This document shows, in pieces, positions 25,917 to 33,764 of a stretch of 55,635 nucleotides of DNA (within the stretch, counting starts at the first letter, position 1; each line of letters opens with the position of its first letter). Made by a program: the position numbers and the translations under genes. The DNA is taken from NCBI GenBank assembly GCA_025774805.1, contig JALGZR010000007.1, positions 1 through 55,635 on the forward strand. Direction: 5' to 3'. The stretch comes from a bacterium. Lineage in GTDB: Bacteria; ARS69. The notes below the pieces were generated by a model. The model was given only the letters and a program-made list of their open reading frames with translations. It was not told where the DNA came from and did not search any database.

Positions 25917-27680
25917 GTGACGAACGTCGGGTTCCCCCGCGCGGTCGCCTCCCGGGAGGTGGGGCTCCTCGCGATTGTCCTCGGGGGCGCGCTCGTCGTC
26001 CGCCTCTGGGGAATCACCTTCGGACTGCCCCACGTCTACCACCCGGACGAGGGTTTCGAGGTGTACCGCGCCCTCCGACTGGGGATGGGCGGGTTCGACA
26101 TGGGTCGCGTCGCGAAGGGGGGCTACTACCTGATTCTGTTCGTCGAGTACGGACTGTATTTCGTGTGGCTCTTCCTGACCCGGGCGGTGAGCAGCGTGCA
26201 CGAGTTCGCCGAGTACTTCGTCCGCGACCCCTCCGGATTCTGGAAGATCGGCCGGGTCACGACCGCACTCATGGGCACGGCGACGGTGGGCCTCGTGTGG
26301 TGGCAGGGCCGGAGAATGGCAACCGCTCGGGCGGGCCTTCTCGGCGCGCTCTTTCTCGCGCTGTCCCTCCGGCACGTGATCGATTCCCACTACGTGACCG
26401 TGGACGTGCCGATGACCCTCTTCACGCTGTGGGCGATCGTCATGGTCGTCGAAGACGTGGCCGGCAGATCCCGTCTGAGGCCCTGGATCTTTGCCCTGGT
26501 GGCTGCGTTCGCCGTTCTGAACAAGCTCCCGGCGGTCGTCCTCTTCGTGCCCTACCTCGTCGGCGGGTGGCTCCGGGGCGGTTTCCGAGGGGAGCGGGGT
26601 CTTCTGACCTGGGCCACGATCCAGCCGGCTCTGTACGCCGCGATCATCTACTGTGTGGCGAATCCCGGATTCGTCGTCTCCATCGCCGGCACGTTCCGGA
26701 TGGTCGGAGAGGTCGTGGGAGGGGCGGAGGAGACGGGGGGCGAGTATGCCTACGTCGAGCAGAAGGCGAATCTCTGGCTCTTCTACGGCCGGGTGCTGCT
26801 CGACTCCCAGGGACCGGGGCTCTTGGGGCTCTCCCTGCTGGGCGCGGGAGTCGGGCTCGCGCGCCGATTCCGCGAGGCGCTGCTTCATCTGCTCTTCGTC
26901 GTACCGTTCTTCCTCTTGATCGCGGGCGCGACGTCGGTGCACCTCTACTACGCCCGCTACATCGTTCCCCTGCTGCCCGGCCTGTGCCTCCTGGCCGGCA
27001 TCGGCCTGGACGAGCTCGTTCGCCGGCTCCGCGGCCCCGAGTCGCTGGGAATGGGGGTCGCCGTCGCTCTGGCGGGCCTCGTCCTCGTCGAGCCGGGACT
27101 CGCGGTGACGCAGTGGAACCGGCGACAGTCCCGCACGGATACGCGGACGATCGCGGTGGAGTGGATTCAGGCGAACGTCCCCCACCGATCCCGGGTTCTG
27201 CTCGAGGGCTTCCCCGAGGAATCGGCCCAGCTCGCGATCCCGATCGGAGACCTGAAGAGGAACGTGAGGGAGATGATCGAGGAGCTCCACGAAACGGACC
27301 CGGGCAAAGCCCGGTTCTGGGAGCTCAAGATCGAGACGATGACGCCTCCCCTTTACGATCTCGTGACCGTGCGCCACTTCGAGCCCTGGGAGACGCTGGA
27401 GGACTACCTCGAGGACGGCGTGGAGTACGTCGTTCTTCGAACCGACTTCTTCCGTCCCGACCGGAGAGTGAGCCGGAAGCACGATCCGATCACGGTGGAG
27501 ACCCGGACGGCGTTCTACCGGGAGCTCACCGGGTCGTCGCGGGCGGAGCGTCTCGCCTCGTTCGAGGCCGACGAGAACGGAGCTCCGGGATTCGACATCG
27601 AGATCTGGCGCGTCGAGCCGTACGAGGACGAGAGCGAGTTCGACCCGACGTCGGATGACGACGCGGAGGAAACGTCCTGA
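25917..27680 (+). CDS. GT-C glycosyltransferase, family 39/ArnT-like
   Basis: 587 residues from GTG 25917. After the first membrane helix comes the short loop with HPDEG, the acidic pair expected in the first external loop of PMT/ArnT-type enzymes. Around ten further hydrophobic helices follow (SVHEFAEYFVRDP loop, GTATVGLVWWQGRRM, HYVTVDVPMTLFTLWAI), then a soluble C-terminal domain of about 180 residues (VEWIQANVPHRSRVLLEGFP; DLVTVRHFEPWE). It would transfer a sugar from a polyprenyl phosphate on the periplasmic side to protein, lipid or glycan. It comes right after the GT2 and flippase-like pair. Confidence 0.88.
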   Translation: MTNVGFPRAVASREVGLLAIVLGGALVVRLWGITFGLPHVYHPDEGFEVYRALRLGMGGFDMGRVAKGGYYLILFVEYGLYFVWLFLTRAVSSVHEFAEYFVRDPSGFWKIGRVTTALMGTATVGLVWWQGRRMATARAGLLGALFLALSLRHVIDSHYVTVDVPMTLFTLWAIVMVVEDVAGRSRLRPWIFALVAAFAVLNKLPAVVLFVPYLVGGWLRGGFRGERGLLTWATIQPALYAAIIYCVANPGFVVSIAGTFRMVGEVVGGAEETGGEYAYVEQKANLWLFYGRVLLDSQGPGLLGLSLLGAGVGLARRFREALLHLLFVVPFFLLIAGATSVHLYYARYIVPLLPGLCLLAGIGLDELVRRLRGPESLGMGVAVALAGLVLVEPGLAVTQWNRRQSRTDTRTIAVEWIQANVPHRSRVLLEGFPEESAQLAIPIGDLKRNVREMIEELHETDPGKARFWELKIETMTPPLYDLVTVRHFEPWETLEDYLEDGVEYVVLRTDFFRPDRRVSRKHDPITVETRTAFYRELTGSSRAERLASFEADENGAPGFDIEIWRVEPYEDESEFDPTSDDDAEETS

Positions 27681-28576
27681 TGGTCGGACCGGGCTCGGTG
27701 AGGAACGCGCTGACCGTCGACGTCGAGGACTGGTTCCAGGTCTCGAATCTCGATTCCGTGGTGCGCCGCGCCGAGTGGGAGCGCTACCCGTCGCGCGTGA
27801 CCGGAAACACCCGTCGGCTCCTCGACCTGTTCGAGGCGCACCGGGTGAAAGCGACGTTCTTCGTGCTCGGATGGGTCGCGGAGCGGCGGCCGGATCTCGT
27901 CGGCGAGATCGCGGGGGCCGGACACGAGGTCGCGTGCCACGGCTACGGACACGATCTCGTGTACTCGTTGGGGCGGCGGGGATTCGAACAGGACCTGGAC
28001 CGCTCGGTCGCGGCGATCGAGGCCGCCGCCGGCGTGCGCCCCCGGGGATACCGGGCGCCGAGCTTCAGCATCGATCACCGATCCCTGTGGGCGTTCGAGG
28101 TTCTCGTCGATCGGGGCTTCACCTACGACTCGAGCGTCTACCCGGTGAGGCACCCGCGGTACGGGATCCCGTCCTTTCCGCGCGTTCCCCGGCGCGTCCG
28201 CACGGCAGCGGGGGAGGAGATCCGGGAGTTCCCGATGACGACGCTGCGGATCCTCGGGGGAAACATCGGAGCGTCGGGAGGGGGGTATCTGCGCCTGCTT
28301 CCTCTCGCGGTGGTGGAGACCGCCTTCGCGCGCATGAACGGTGCCGGCCATCCCGCGGTTCTCTACGTGCATCCGTGGGAGGTCGACCCGGAGCAGCCCC
28401 GCTTGAAGCCGAAGGGGCTGGGTCGGATCACGCACTACGCGAACCTGGCGCGCACCGAGGGACGGCTGGGCCGTCTCCTGCGCCGATTCGACTTCGGCAC
28501 GATGGAGGAGTCGCTCGCGGCGGCTTCCACGCTGGAGATCGAGCCGATCGAGGTCGGGACATGCGCGGGAGCGTGA
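27680..28576 (+). CDS. exosortase-system polysaccharide deacetylase (TIGR03006-like)
   Basis: 298 residues; start overlaps the previous stop (TGATG). NodB-fold: TVDVEDWFQVSNLDS at residue 12 onwards, KATFFVLGWVAERRPDLV, CHGYGHDLVYSL (metal His pair), GYRAPSFSI, GFTYDSSVYPVRHPRYG, and the DUF3473-type C-terminal part YVHPWEVDPEQPRL. This subfamily accompanies exosortase loci. It is expected to remove N-acetyl groups from the exported polysaccharide. No signal peptide is visible, as usual for this group. Confidence 0.94.
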   Translation: MVGPGSVRNALTVDVEDWFQVSNLDSVVRRAEWERYPSRVTGNTRRLLDLFEAHRVKATFFVLGWVAERRPDLVGEIAGAGHEVACHGYGHDLVYSLGRRGFEQDLDRSVAAIEAAAGVRPRGYRAPSFSIDHRSLWAFEVLVDRGFTYDSSVYPVRHPRYGIPSFPRVPRRVRTAAGEEIREFPMTTLRILGGNIGASGGGYLRLLPLAVVETAFARMNGAGHPAVLYVHPWEVDPEQPRLKPKGLGRITHYANLARTEGRLGRLLRRFDFGTMEESLAAASTLEIEPIEVGTCAGA

Positions 28577-29451
28577 CCGGGGGAGCCCTCCGCCGGCCGG
28601 ACTCAGGACTGGTCCTGCTCCTGGTCGCCGTGGGGGTGCTCCACGGTCCGCTGTTCCCGGAGCTGCGCGCCGACTGGTTTCGCTCGGGCGACTTCTCCCA
28701 CGGATTCCTCGTTCCGATTCTCTCAAGCTGGCTGCTCTGGCAGCGTCGCGACGCGATTTGGCGGGCTCCCGCCCGCCCGAGCTGGACCGGAGCCCTGCTG
28801 CTCGCAGGGGGAATCCTGCAGTACCTGGTGGGGGTCGCGGCCTCGGAGTTCTACCTCCAGAGAACTTCGCTGGTACCGGTGATCGGGGGCTGGATCCTCC
28901 TGCTCTGGGGACCCGCCCGGGCCCGCCTGTGCCTGTTTCCGGTGGCCTTTCTGCTGCTCATGATCCCGCCGCCCACCCTGATCTGGAGCACGCTCTCGGT
29001 ACCCCTCCAGCTCGTCGCGTCGCGTGCCGCGGGAGGGCTGCTCGATGTCGTGGGTCTCGAGGCGGTCCGTGAGGGAAACGTGATCCATCTCGACACGTGC
29101 TCCCTCGAAGTCGCCCGGGCGTGCAGCGGACTTCGCTCCCTGGTGACGCTCCTGGCGGTGAGCGCGCTCCTCGCGGAGGGAAGCCTGCTCCGCGGGCGCG
29201 GGCCGGAGAGGACGATCACCAAGATCGCGCTTTTTCTGCTCGCCGTGCCCGTGACGATCGGGGCGAACGGCCTGCGCGTGGCGGGTACCGCGCTCGCCGT
29301 CTCCCGCTTCGGGCCGGAGGCGGCGGAGGGAGGCGCCCACGACGCGGCCGGCCTCGTGGTCTTCGTGATCTCACTCGCCGCCCTGTTCCTCGGACGGAGG
29401 ATCCTGGCATGGATCGATACACGGCGGCCCTCGCCCTCGCCTGCCTCCTGA
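28561..29451 (+). CDS. exosortase (EpsH-type PEP-CTERM sorting enzyme)
   Basis: 296 residues, about eight membrane helices. The catalytic set is intact: Cys188 in EVARACSGLRSL, Arg239 in IGANGLRVAGTAL, His260 in EGGAHDAAGL. The N-terminal motif GDFSHGFLVPILSSWLLW is typical. It cleaves proteins at the PEP motif and transfers them to an unknown acceptor at the membrane. Unlike exosortase A proteins with a fused EpsI part, this one is a stand-alone enzyme and EpsI is encoded by the next gene, overlapping by 43 bases. It also overlaps the deacetylase gene by 16 bases. Confidence 0.95.
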   Translation: MRGSVTGGALRRPDSGLVLLLVAVGVLHGPLFPELRADWFRSGDFSHGFLVPILSSWLLWQRRDAIWRAPARPSWTGALLLAGGILQYLVGVAASEFYLQRTSLVPVIGGWILLLWGPARARLCLFPVAFLLLMIPPPTLIWSTLSVPLQLVASRAAGGLLDVVGLEAVREGNVIHLDTCSLEVARACSGLRSLVTLLAVSALLAEGSLLRGRGPERTITKIALFLLAVPVTIGANGLRVAGTALAVSRFGPEAAEGGAHDAAGLVVFVISLAALFLGRRILAWIDTRRPSPSPAS

Positions 29452-30065
29452 CGGCGATCGGCGCCCTCGGCGGTCACGCGCTGCGGACCGGCGCGCCCGA
29501 AGCGGGAGAGGGAATCGACCTCGACCGGACCCCGCGGGTGATTGCCGGGCGTCCGTCCCGCGACGTGACCGTGGAAGATCGAGTGCGCGACATGCTCCGA
29601 TCGGACGCGCTTCTGATGCGGAGGTACGAGACCGAGGGAGAGCCGCCGGTCTGGGTTCTCATCGACTACCATCGCACGCAACGGTTGGGAGCGACGATCC
29701 ACTCCCCCCGGATCTGCTATCCGGGCGCGGGGTGGAGTGTCAAGGACGTCGAGACGACGACGCGCGACTGGGGCGCACGGCCGGAGCCGGTGCGCTGGCT
29801 GCGGCTCGAGCGGGGATCCGAGGAGATGATCGCCCTCTATTGGTACGAGACCCGCTGGGGGCGTTCGGCCCGCGAGACCGCACTGAAGATGGACATCGTC
29901 CGGTCGGCGGTGTCGCGGCGCGCGGCGGACGCCGCGCTGGTTCGGATTTCCACCCCGGTCGTTGCGGGAGACCGTCAGGGCGCGCGGGAACGGCTCACCC
30001 GCTTCCTCGCCGAGGGAGAGGAACTGCTTCGGCAGGAGCTCCCCTTCGGGACGAGCGGGGCATGA
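29409..30065 (+). CDS. epsI: EpsI-domain exosortase partner
   Basis: 218 residues from ATG 29409, inside the end of the exosortase gene. An N-terminal membrane anchor (AALALACLLTAIGALGGHAL) and an EpsI domain with VWVLIDYHRTQ, the signature IHSPRICYPGAGWSVKD, and MIALYWYETRWGRS. EpsI is of unknown activity but goes with exosortase in exopolysaccharide loci. Start choice is supported by the anchor following at once. Confidence 0.92.
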   Translation: MDRYTAALALACLLTAIGALGGHALRTGAPEAGEGIDLDRTPRVIAGRPSRDVTVEDRVRDMLRSDALLMRRYETEGEPPVWVLIDYHRTQRLGATIHSPRICYPGAGWSVKDVETTTRDWGARPEPVRWLRLERGSEEMIALYWYETRWGRSARETALKMDIVRSAVSRRAADAALVRISTPVVAGDRQGARERLTRFLAEGEELLRQELPFGTSGA

Positions 30066-30934
30066 GCCCGGGCGGGGAGCCCATTCTCCTGGCCCGGGTC
30101 GGGATCTTCGTCGAGTGCTGGCGGCAAGCCCTTCTCTCGCTCCGCCGGCCGTTTCCGTTCGCGATCCTCCTCGGACTGTTCGCGATCCAGGCTGCCCTGA
30201 TCGCCGCACTCGAGAGCTTCCCCCGCCCTCCGATCGGTTCCGCCCTGATCCCCGTGTTCCGCGCCGCGGGTGGGGAGAGGGCGCTCCACTACCCGGGGGC
30301 GTTCGAGATTCTCCCCCGCGTCTACGATTGGCTCGATCCGGGGATCTTGTTCCTGGCGGGGACCTTCTTCTCCGCCTGGGTCGCCGCCGCCCTGCCGGAG
30401 GCCTTTCTGGGGGATCGCCTCCGGTTCGCCGGGTCGCTCCGCCTCGGAATCGTGCGGACCCCCGCGGCCTGGGGGGCACTGCTTCCGGGGTTCGTGGTCT
30501 GGGGGGCCGCGCCGATCCTCGCCGACACGCTGCCCGACGTGTCGCGGGGACCGGTGCCGTTCCGGGAGGTCTTCGGCCTCTTGCTGCTGCTGGTCGAGGT
30601 GGGAGCGCGCGTGCTCCTGGCCTACGCGATTCCGTCCGCGGTTCTCGGGGGTCTGTCTTCGGTCGACGCGTTTCGACGCAGCATCGTCCTGGCGAGCCAT
30701 CGTCTCTGGACGACGCTCGGGTTCCTCGTCGTGAGCGGACTCCCCGCGCTCATGTTGCGGCGGTGGCGCGGTGATCTCCCTCTCGACTTCACCTACGATG
30801 ACCCCGAGATCGCCCTCGTCTGGATCTGGAGGACGGCGATCGCCGGCCTGATCGGAACCTATTTCCTGATCGCGACCACGACCCGGCTCTACCTGCATCT
30901 CGAGAGCGAGGGCGGAGAGGAGAAGCCGTCGTGA
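30062..30934 (+). CDS. six-helix membrane protein of the exosortase operon
   Basis: 290 residues with roughly six hydrophobic segments (FAILLGLFAIQAALIAAL, ILFLAGTFFSAWVAAALP, WGALLPGFVVWGAAPILA, EVFGLLLLLVEVGARVLL, TLGFLVVSGLPALML, AGLIGTYFLIATTTRLYL). I do not recognise a family with confidence; the last part (LSSVDAFRRSIVLASHRLW) resembles the membrane domain of some DUF975/glycerophosphodiesterase-anchor proteins. ATGA overlaps with EpsI and with the following lipoprotein imply a shared job in the exosortase pathway. Confidence 0.85.
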   Translation: MSPGGEPILLARVGIFVECWRQALLSLRRPFPFAILLGLFAIQAALIAALESFPRPPIGSALIPVFRAAGGERALHYPGAFEILPRVYDWLDPGILFLAGTFFSAWVAAALPEAFLGDRLRFAGSLRLGIVRTPAAWGALLPGFVVWGAAPILADTLPDVSRGPVPFREVFGLLLLLVEVGARVLLAYAIPSAVLGGLSSVDAFRRSIVLASHRLWTTLGFLVVSGLPALMLRRWRGDLPLDFTYDDPEIALVWIWRTAIAGLIGTYFLIATTTRLYLHLESEGGEEKPS

Positions 30935-32424
30935 CCGGTTCGAGGGGCGCACGGACCCCGACGTCGCGACTCCCCGGCGCCGTCCTCCTCCCGCCGGCTC
31001 TGGCTCTGCTCGTCTTCGGGTGCGGGCAGGAGACGGAGATGTCCCGCCGCTTCGACGCGGAACGGACCCGGTGGCAGGCGGACCGGGAGGAGCTCAGGAT
31101 CCGGGACGACTTCGGCGGAGATCTTCCTCCCGAGAAACGCGAGCACATCCGGGAGCTGCACATCGAAGTCGATCGGGAGTACGGGGTCGAGGAGCCCCCG
31201 TCTTCTGCGTCACTCGCGAACGCGGACGTGGCGCGGCGCCTGCGGATCGCCGGAGCTTCGGCGCTCTATGCCGCGGAGCTGGCCGCCCACGACGATTCGA
31301 ACGAGGAGCTGGCCGAGGAGTACGCCCGGATTGGCCGTGTGTACGACTTCGACCGGGAGGTCGCGATCCGTGCCGGGATCGGGGAGGGCCGCACGCGTGA
31401 GCATCTGGGCGATCTTCGAGGGGCGCTCGACCGGTACGTGTCCCTGCTCGACGGCCCCGCGGCCCGCGCGCCGGGACGCCTCGGCTCGGGAGATCTTCTC
31501 CTGCTCGACCTGGAGATCCACTCGGGCCTGCTGGCCCGCCGCTGCCTGGCGCCGGAGGAGGCGCAGGGGACGATCCGTCGCGTGGTCCGGAGAATCGAGC
31601 GGCGCACGGACGGCTGGGACGCGAATCCCGTCCGAAGCCGTCTGAAGCGGCGGCGGGCGGAGGGGCACTTCCTGGCCGACAATTGGAGCGAGGGTCTGCG
31701 GGAGCTGCGGGAGCTTGCGGACTCCGCGGGAAGCGCGGAAGAGCGGGCCGAGCTCGAGCTCCTCCTGGGCGAGGTCCGGGAGGCCGCGGGTGTGGACCGG
31801 TCCGCGGCGGAGGCGAGCTACCGAAAGGCGGCCGCGCAGGGGGATCGGCTCATGGACGGGGCCGCGGCCCGGGTGAGACTGGGTGACCTTCTGATCCGCT
31901 CCGGCCGCGCGTGGGAGGCTCTCGAGGTTCTGGACGCGCTGCTCGGGTTGGGAGCGCGTGTCCTCGAGGGACGGCAGGCGGAGGCCCTCGTCCTGAAGGC
32001 CCGATCTCTGGTGCGGTTGGATCGTTGGGAGGACGCTCTCCCCGTGCTGAATCGGGCCGCGGCCCTGGAGCCCCGGGGGCCGTTTCCGCTCGTCGCGGCC
32101 GCCCTGTCGATGCGGCGCCTTCGGCGGTTCACGCGGCCCGTCTCGGAGCCCGCGATCGTCCGCTTGGTCGAGGTTGCCGAGCGGGTGCCCTCGGAGCATC
32201 GGTGGGCGCGCGTTCCCCGACCGTGGGTGGAGGTCTTTCGCGAGGAGAGGACGCGCGGGGCGTGGCGCGACTGCGTCGAGGATCTGCTGCTGGCGGCGAG
32301 AATCGCCTCGGATCAGGAGGTGCGCTCGCGAGCCCGAGCAGAGGCGGCCCGGCTGGCGGAGGAGCGGCTTCGGGACGTCGAGTGGGCCGAGACGATCCGG
32401 GAGGCGGCGGTCAAGGGGCGCTGA
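30931..32424 (+). CDS. TPR-rich lipoprotein
   Basis: 497 residues from GTG 30931. Signal peptide with lipobox LLVFGCGQ (Cys at about residue 31), so a lipid-anchored periplasmic protein. The mature part is almost all helical with TPR-like pairs (GRTREHLGDLRGALDRYVSLL; LVRLDRWEDALPVLNRAAALEPRG). Likely a scaffold at the inner face of the outer membrane or on the periplasmic side of the inner membrane. It terminates the chain of overlapping genes started at 22975. Confidence 0.88.
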   Translation: MTGSRGARTPTSRLPGAVLLPPALALLVFGCGQETEMSRRFDAERTRWQADREELRIRDDFGGDLPPEKREHIRELHIEVDREYGVEEPPSSASLANADVARRLRIAGASALYAAELAAHDDSNEELAEEYARIGRVYDFDREVAIRAGIGEGRTREHLGDLRGALDRYVSLLDGPAARAPGRLGSGDLLLLDLEIHSGLLARRCLAPEEAQGTIRRVVRRIERRTDGWDANPVRSRLKRRRAEGHFLADNWSEGLRELRELADSAGSAEERAELELLLGEVREAAGVDRSAAEASYRKAAAQGDRLMDGAAARVRLGDLLIRSGRAWEALEVLDALLGLGARVLEGRQAEALVLKARSLVRLDRWEDALPVLNRAAALEPRGPFPLVAAALSMRRLRRFTRPVSEPAIVRLVEVAERVPSEHRWARVPRPWVEVFREERTRGAWRDCVEDLLLAARIASDQEVRSRARAEAARLAEERLRDVEWAETIREAAVKGR

Positions 32425-32468
32425 GATCCGGACGAACGAATGGGGAACAGGAGGCAGCCCGATCCTGC

Positions 32469-32498
32469 TTGACACATCTGCGGCGCGTTCGCGACATT
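32469..32498 (+). promoter_or_regulatory. possible internal promoter before the tandem DUF5683 gene
   Basis: A perfect TTGACA at 32469-32474; the best -10 boxes about 17-18 bases on (CGACAT/GACATT) are poor. It lies in the only real gap of this operon (32425-32533). Confidence 0.3.
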
Positions 32499-32533
32499 GG
32501 CGCGACAATGGGTCGGTTTCTTTGGGTGGTGAA

Positions 32534-33754
32534 GTGATCGTCCGACGGCGAGCACATCGAAATGGAAGCGGGCGCATCGCGTGGCCGGGCGCGTTGGCCG
32601 CGGGCGTCCTGGTGGCGAGTCTCGGAACGGTCGGGTCTGCCGGCGCTCAGACCGGCCCGGGAACCCGGCTGATGGGACCCCAGTCCGTCTATGCCGAAGG
32701 ACGGGCTCTCGAGTTCCGGACCGATCTTTCCTGGACCCGGCTGGTCTTCGGGGGAGAGGAGAAGATCGCGGGCACTTCACCCCTCCGGGTGCCGGGCCCC
32801 CTTGCCGGTGATTTCTGGTTGTCCGCCGGCGGCCCCGGTGTCGAGACCCAGAGGGGCCGGGTGCGGATCCGCCTGGATGAAAACGGGTCGCGGATCTCCC
32901 ACTACGGACAGCCGCCGCTCCAAGAGTCCCTGATGCGCTCCGCGCTCTTTCCGGGGTACCCCCAGCTCCGGTCCGGACACTACGGAAGGTCGTTCTACTT
33001 CGCGGCCCTGGGCGTGACGGCCGGGGTCCTGGCGATCCTGGCCCAGGACGAGGTCTCGGACGCCGAAGACCGGCTGGACGCGGCGGAGAGGGCAGCGTCG
33101 CAGGCGGTGACCGCCTCGGAGCGGACCCGCCTCCTGCTCGACGCACAGGATCGTCTGGAGGACTACGACTACGAGATCGATCGCCGGAACCTGTACCTGA
33201 TGTCGCTCGCGGCGGTGTGGGGCGTCAGCGCGGTCGATGCGGTGATCTTCGCCCCCGGTTTCAACGTCGCGTTCGCGGACGAGAACTCCCTGACGCTGGG
33301 TATGAGACGGAAGACACGCTTCGACGCGATGCTTCGTTCCCTCGTGCTGCCCGGTCTCGGGCAGGCGTACAATGGGCAGGGGCGGAAGGCCGCGCTGGTG
33401 GCGATGGGCGCCGCCGGTGCGATCGGATGGCTCATTCACGAACAGGATCGGTACAACGATGCGGTTCGGGACTACGAGAAGGTGAACGCGCGCCTCGGGG
33501 CGGCGTGGGAGATCGAAGAGCTCGAGATCCTGCGCGAGCGGGGCAACCGGCTCTTCGAAGAGGTCGACGACCGATACCGGAATCGCAACATCGCTCTCGG
33601 GATCGTCGGCGGCTACTGGGGGCTCGCGATCCTGGACACCGCTCTGTCCTTCGGGGAGCCGTGGGGGCGGAAGCGGGTCTCCCCGGGAGGATCGTCCCTC
33701 GGGTGGAGCGTGGATCCCGCGCGAGGCCGCGTGGGGGCTCGAATACGGTTCTGA
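32534..33754 (+). CDS. secreted/membrane protein with two DUF5683-like units
   Basis: 406 residues from GTG 32534; a signal peptide (LAAGVLVASLGTVGSAGAQ) follows. Two related segments each start with a 'SxxLPGxxQ' motif: LMRSALFPGYPQLRSGHYGR and AMLRSLVLPGLGQAYNGQGRK, each leading to a hydrophobic helix pair and an acidic coiled-coil stretch. Known DUF5683 proteins are membrane proteins of unknown role, common in FCB bacteria. The duplicated arrangement looks specific. It is adjacent to lipoproteins and the exosortase set, so a role in surface layer assembly is inferred. Confidence 0.82.
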   Translation: MIVRRRAHRNGSGRIAWPGALAAGVLVASLGTVGSAGAQTGPGTRLMGPQSVYAEGRALEFRTDLSWTRLVFGGEEKIAGTSPLRVPGPLAGDFWLSAGGPGVETQRGRVRIRLDENGSRISHYGQPPLQESLMRSALFPGYPQLRSGHYGRSFYFAALGVTAGVLAILAQDEVSDAEDRLDAAERAASQAVTASERTRLLLDAQDRLEDYDYEIDRRNLYLMSLAAVWGVSAVDAVIFAPGFNVAFADENSLTLGMRRKTRFDAMLRSLVLPGLGQAYNGQGRKAALVAMGAAGAIGWLIHEQDRYNDAVRDYEKVNARLGAAWEIEELEILRERGNRLFEEVDDRYRNRNIALGIVGGYWGLAILDTALSFGEPWGRKRVSPGGSSLGWSVDPARGRVGARIRF

Positions 33755-33764
33755 GGGAAAAGTG

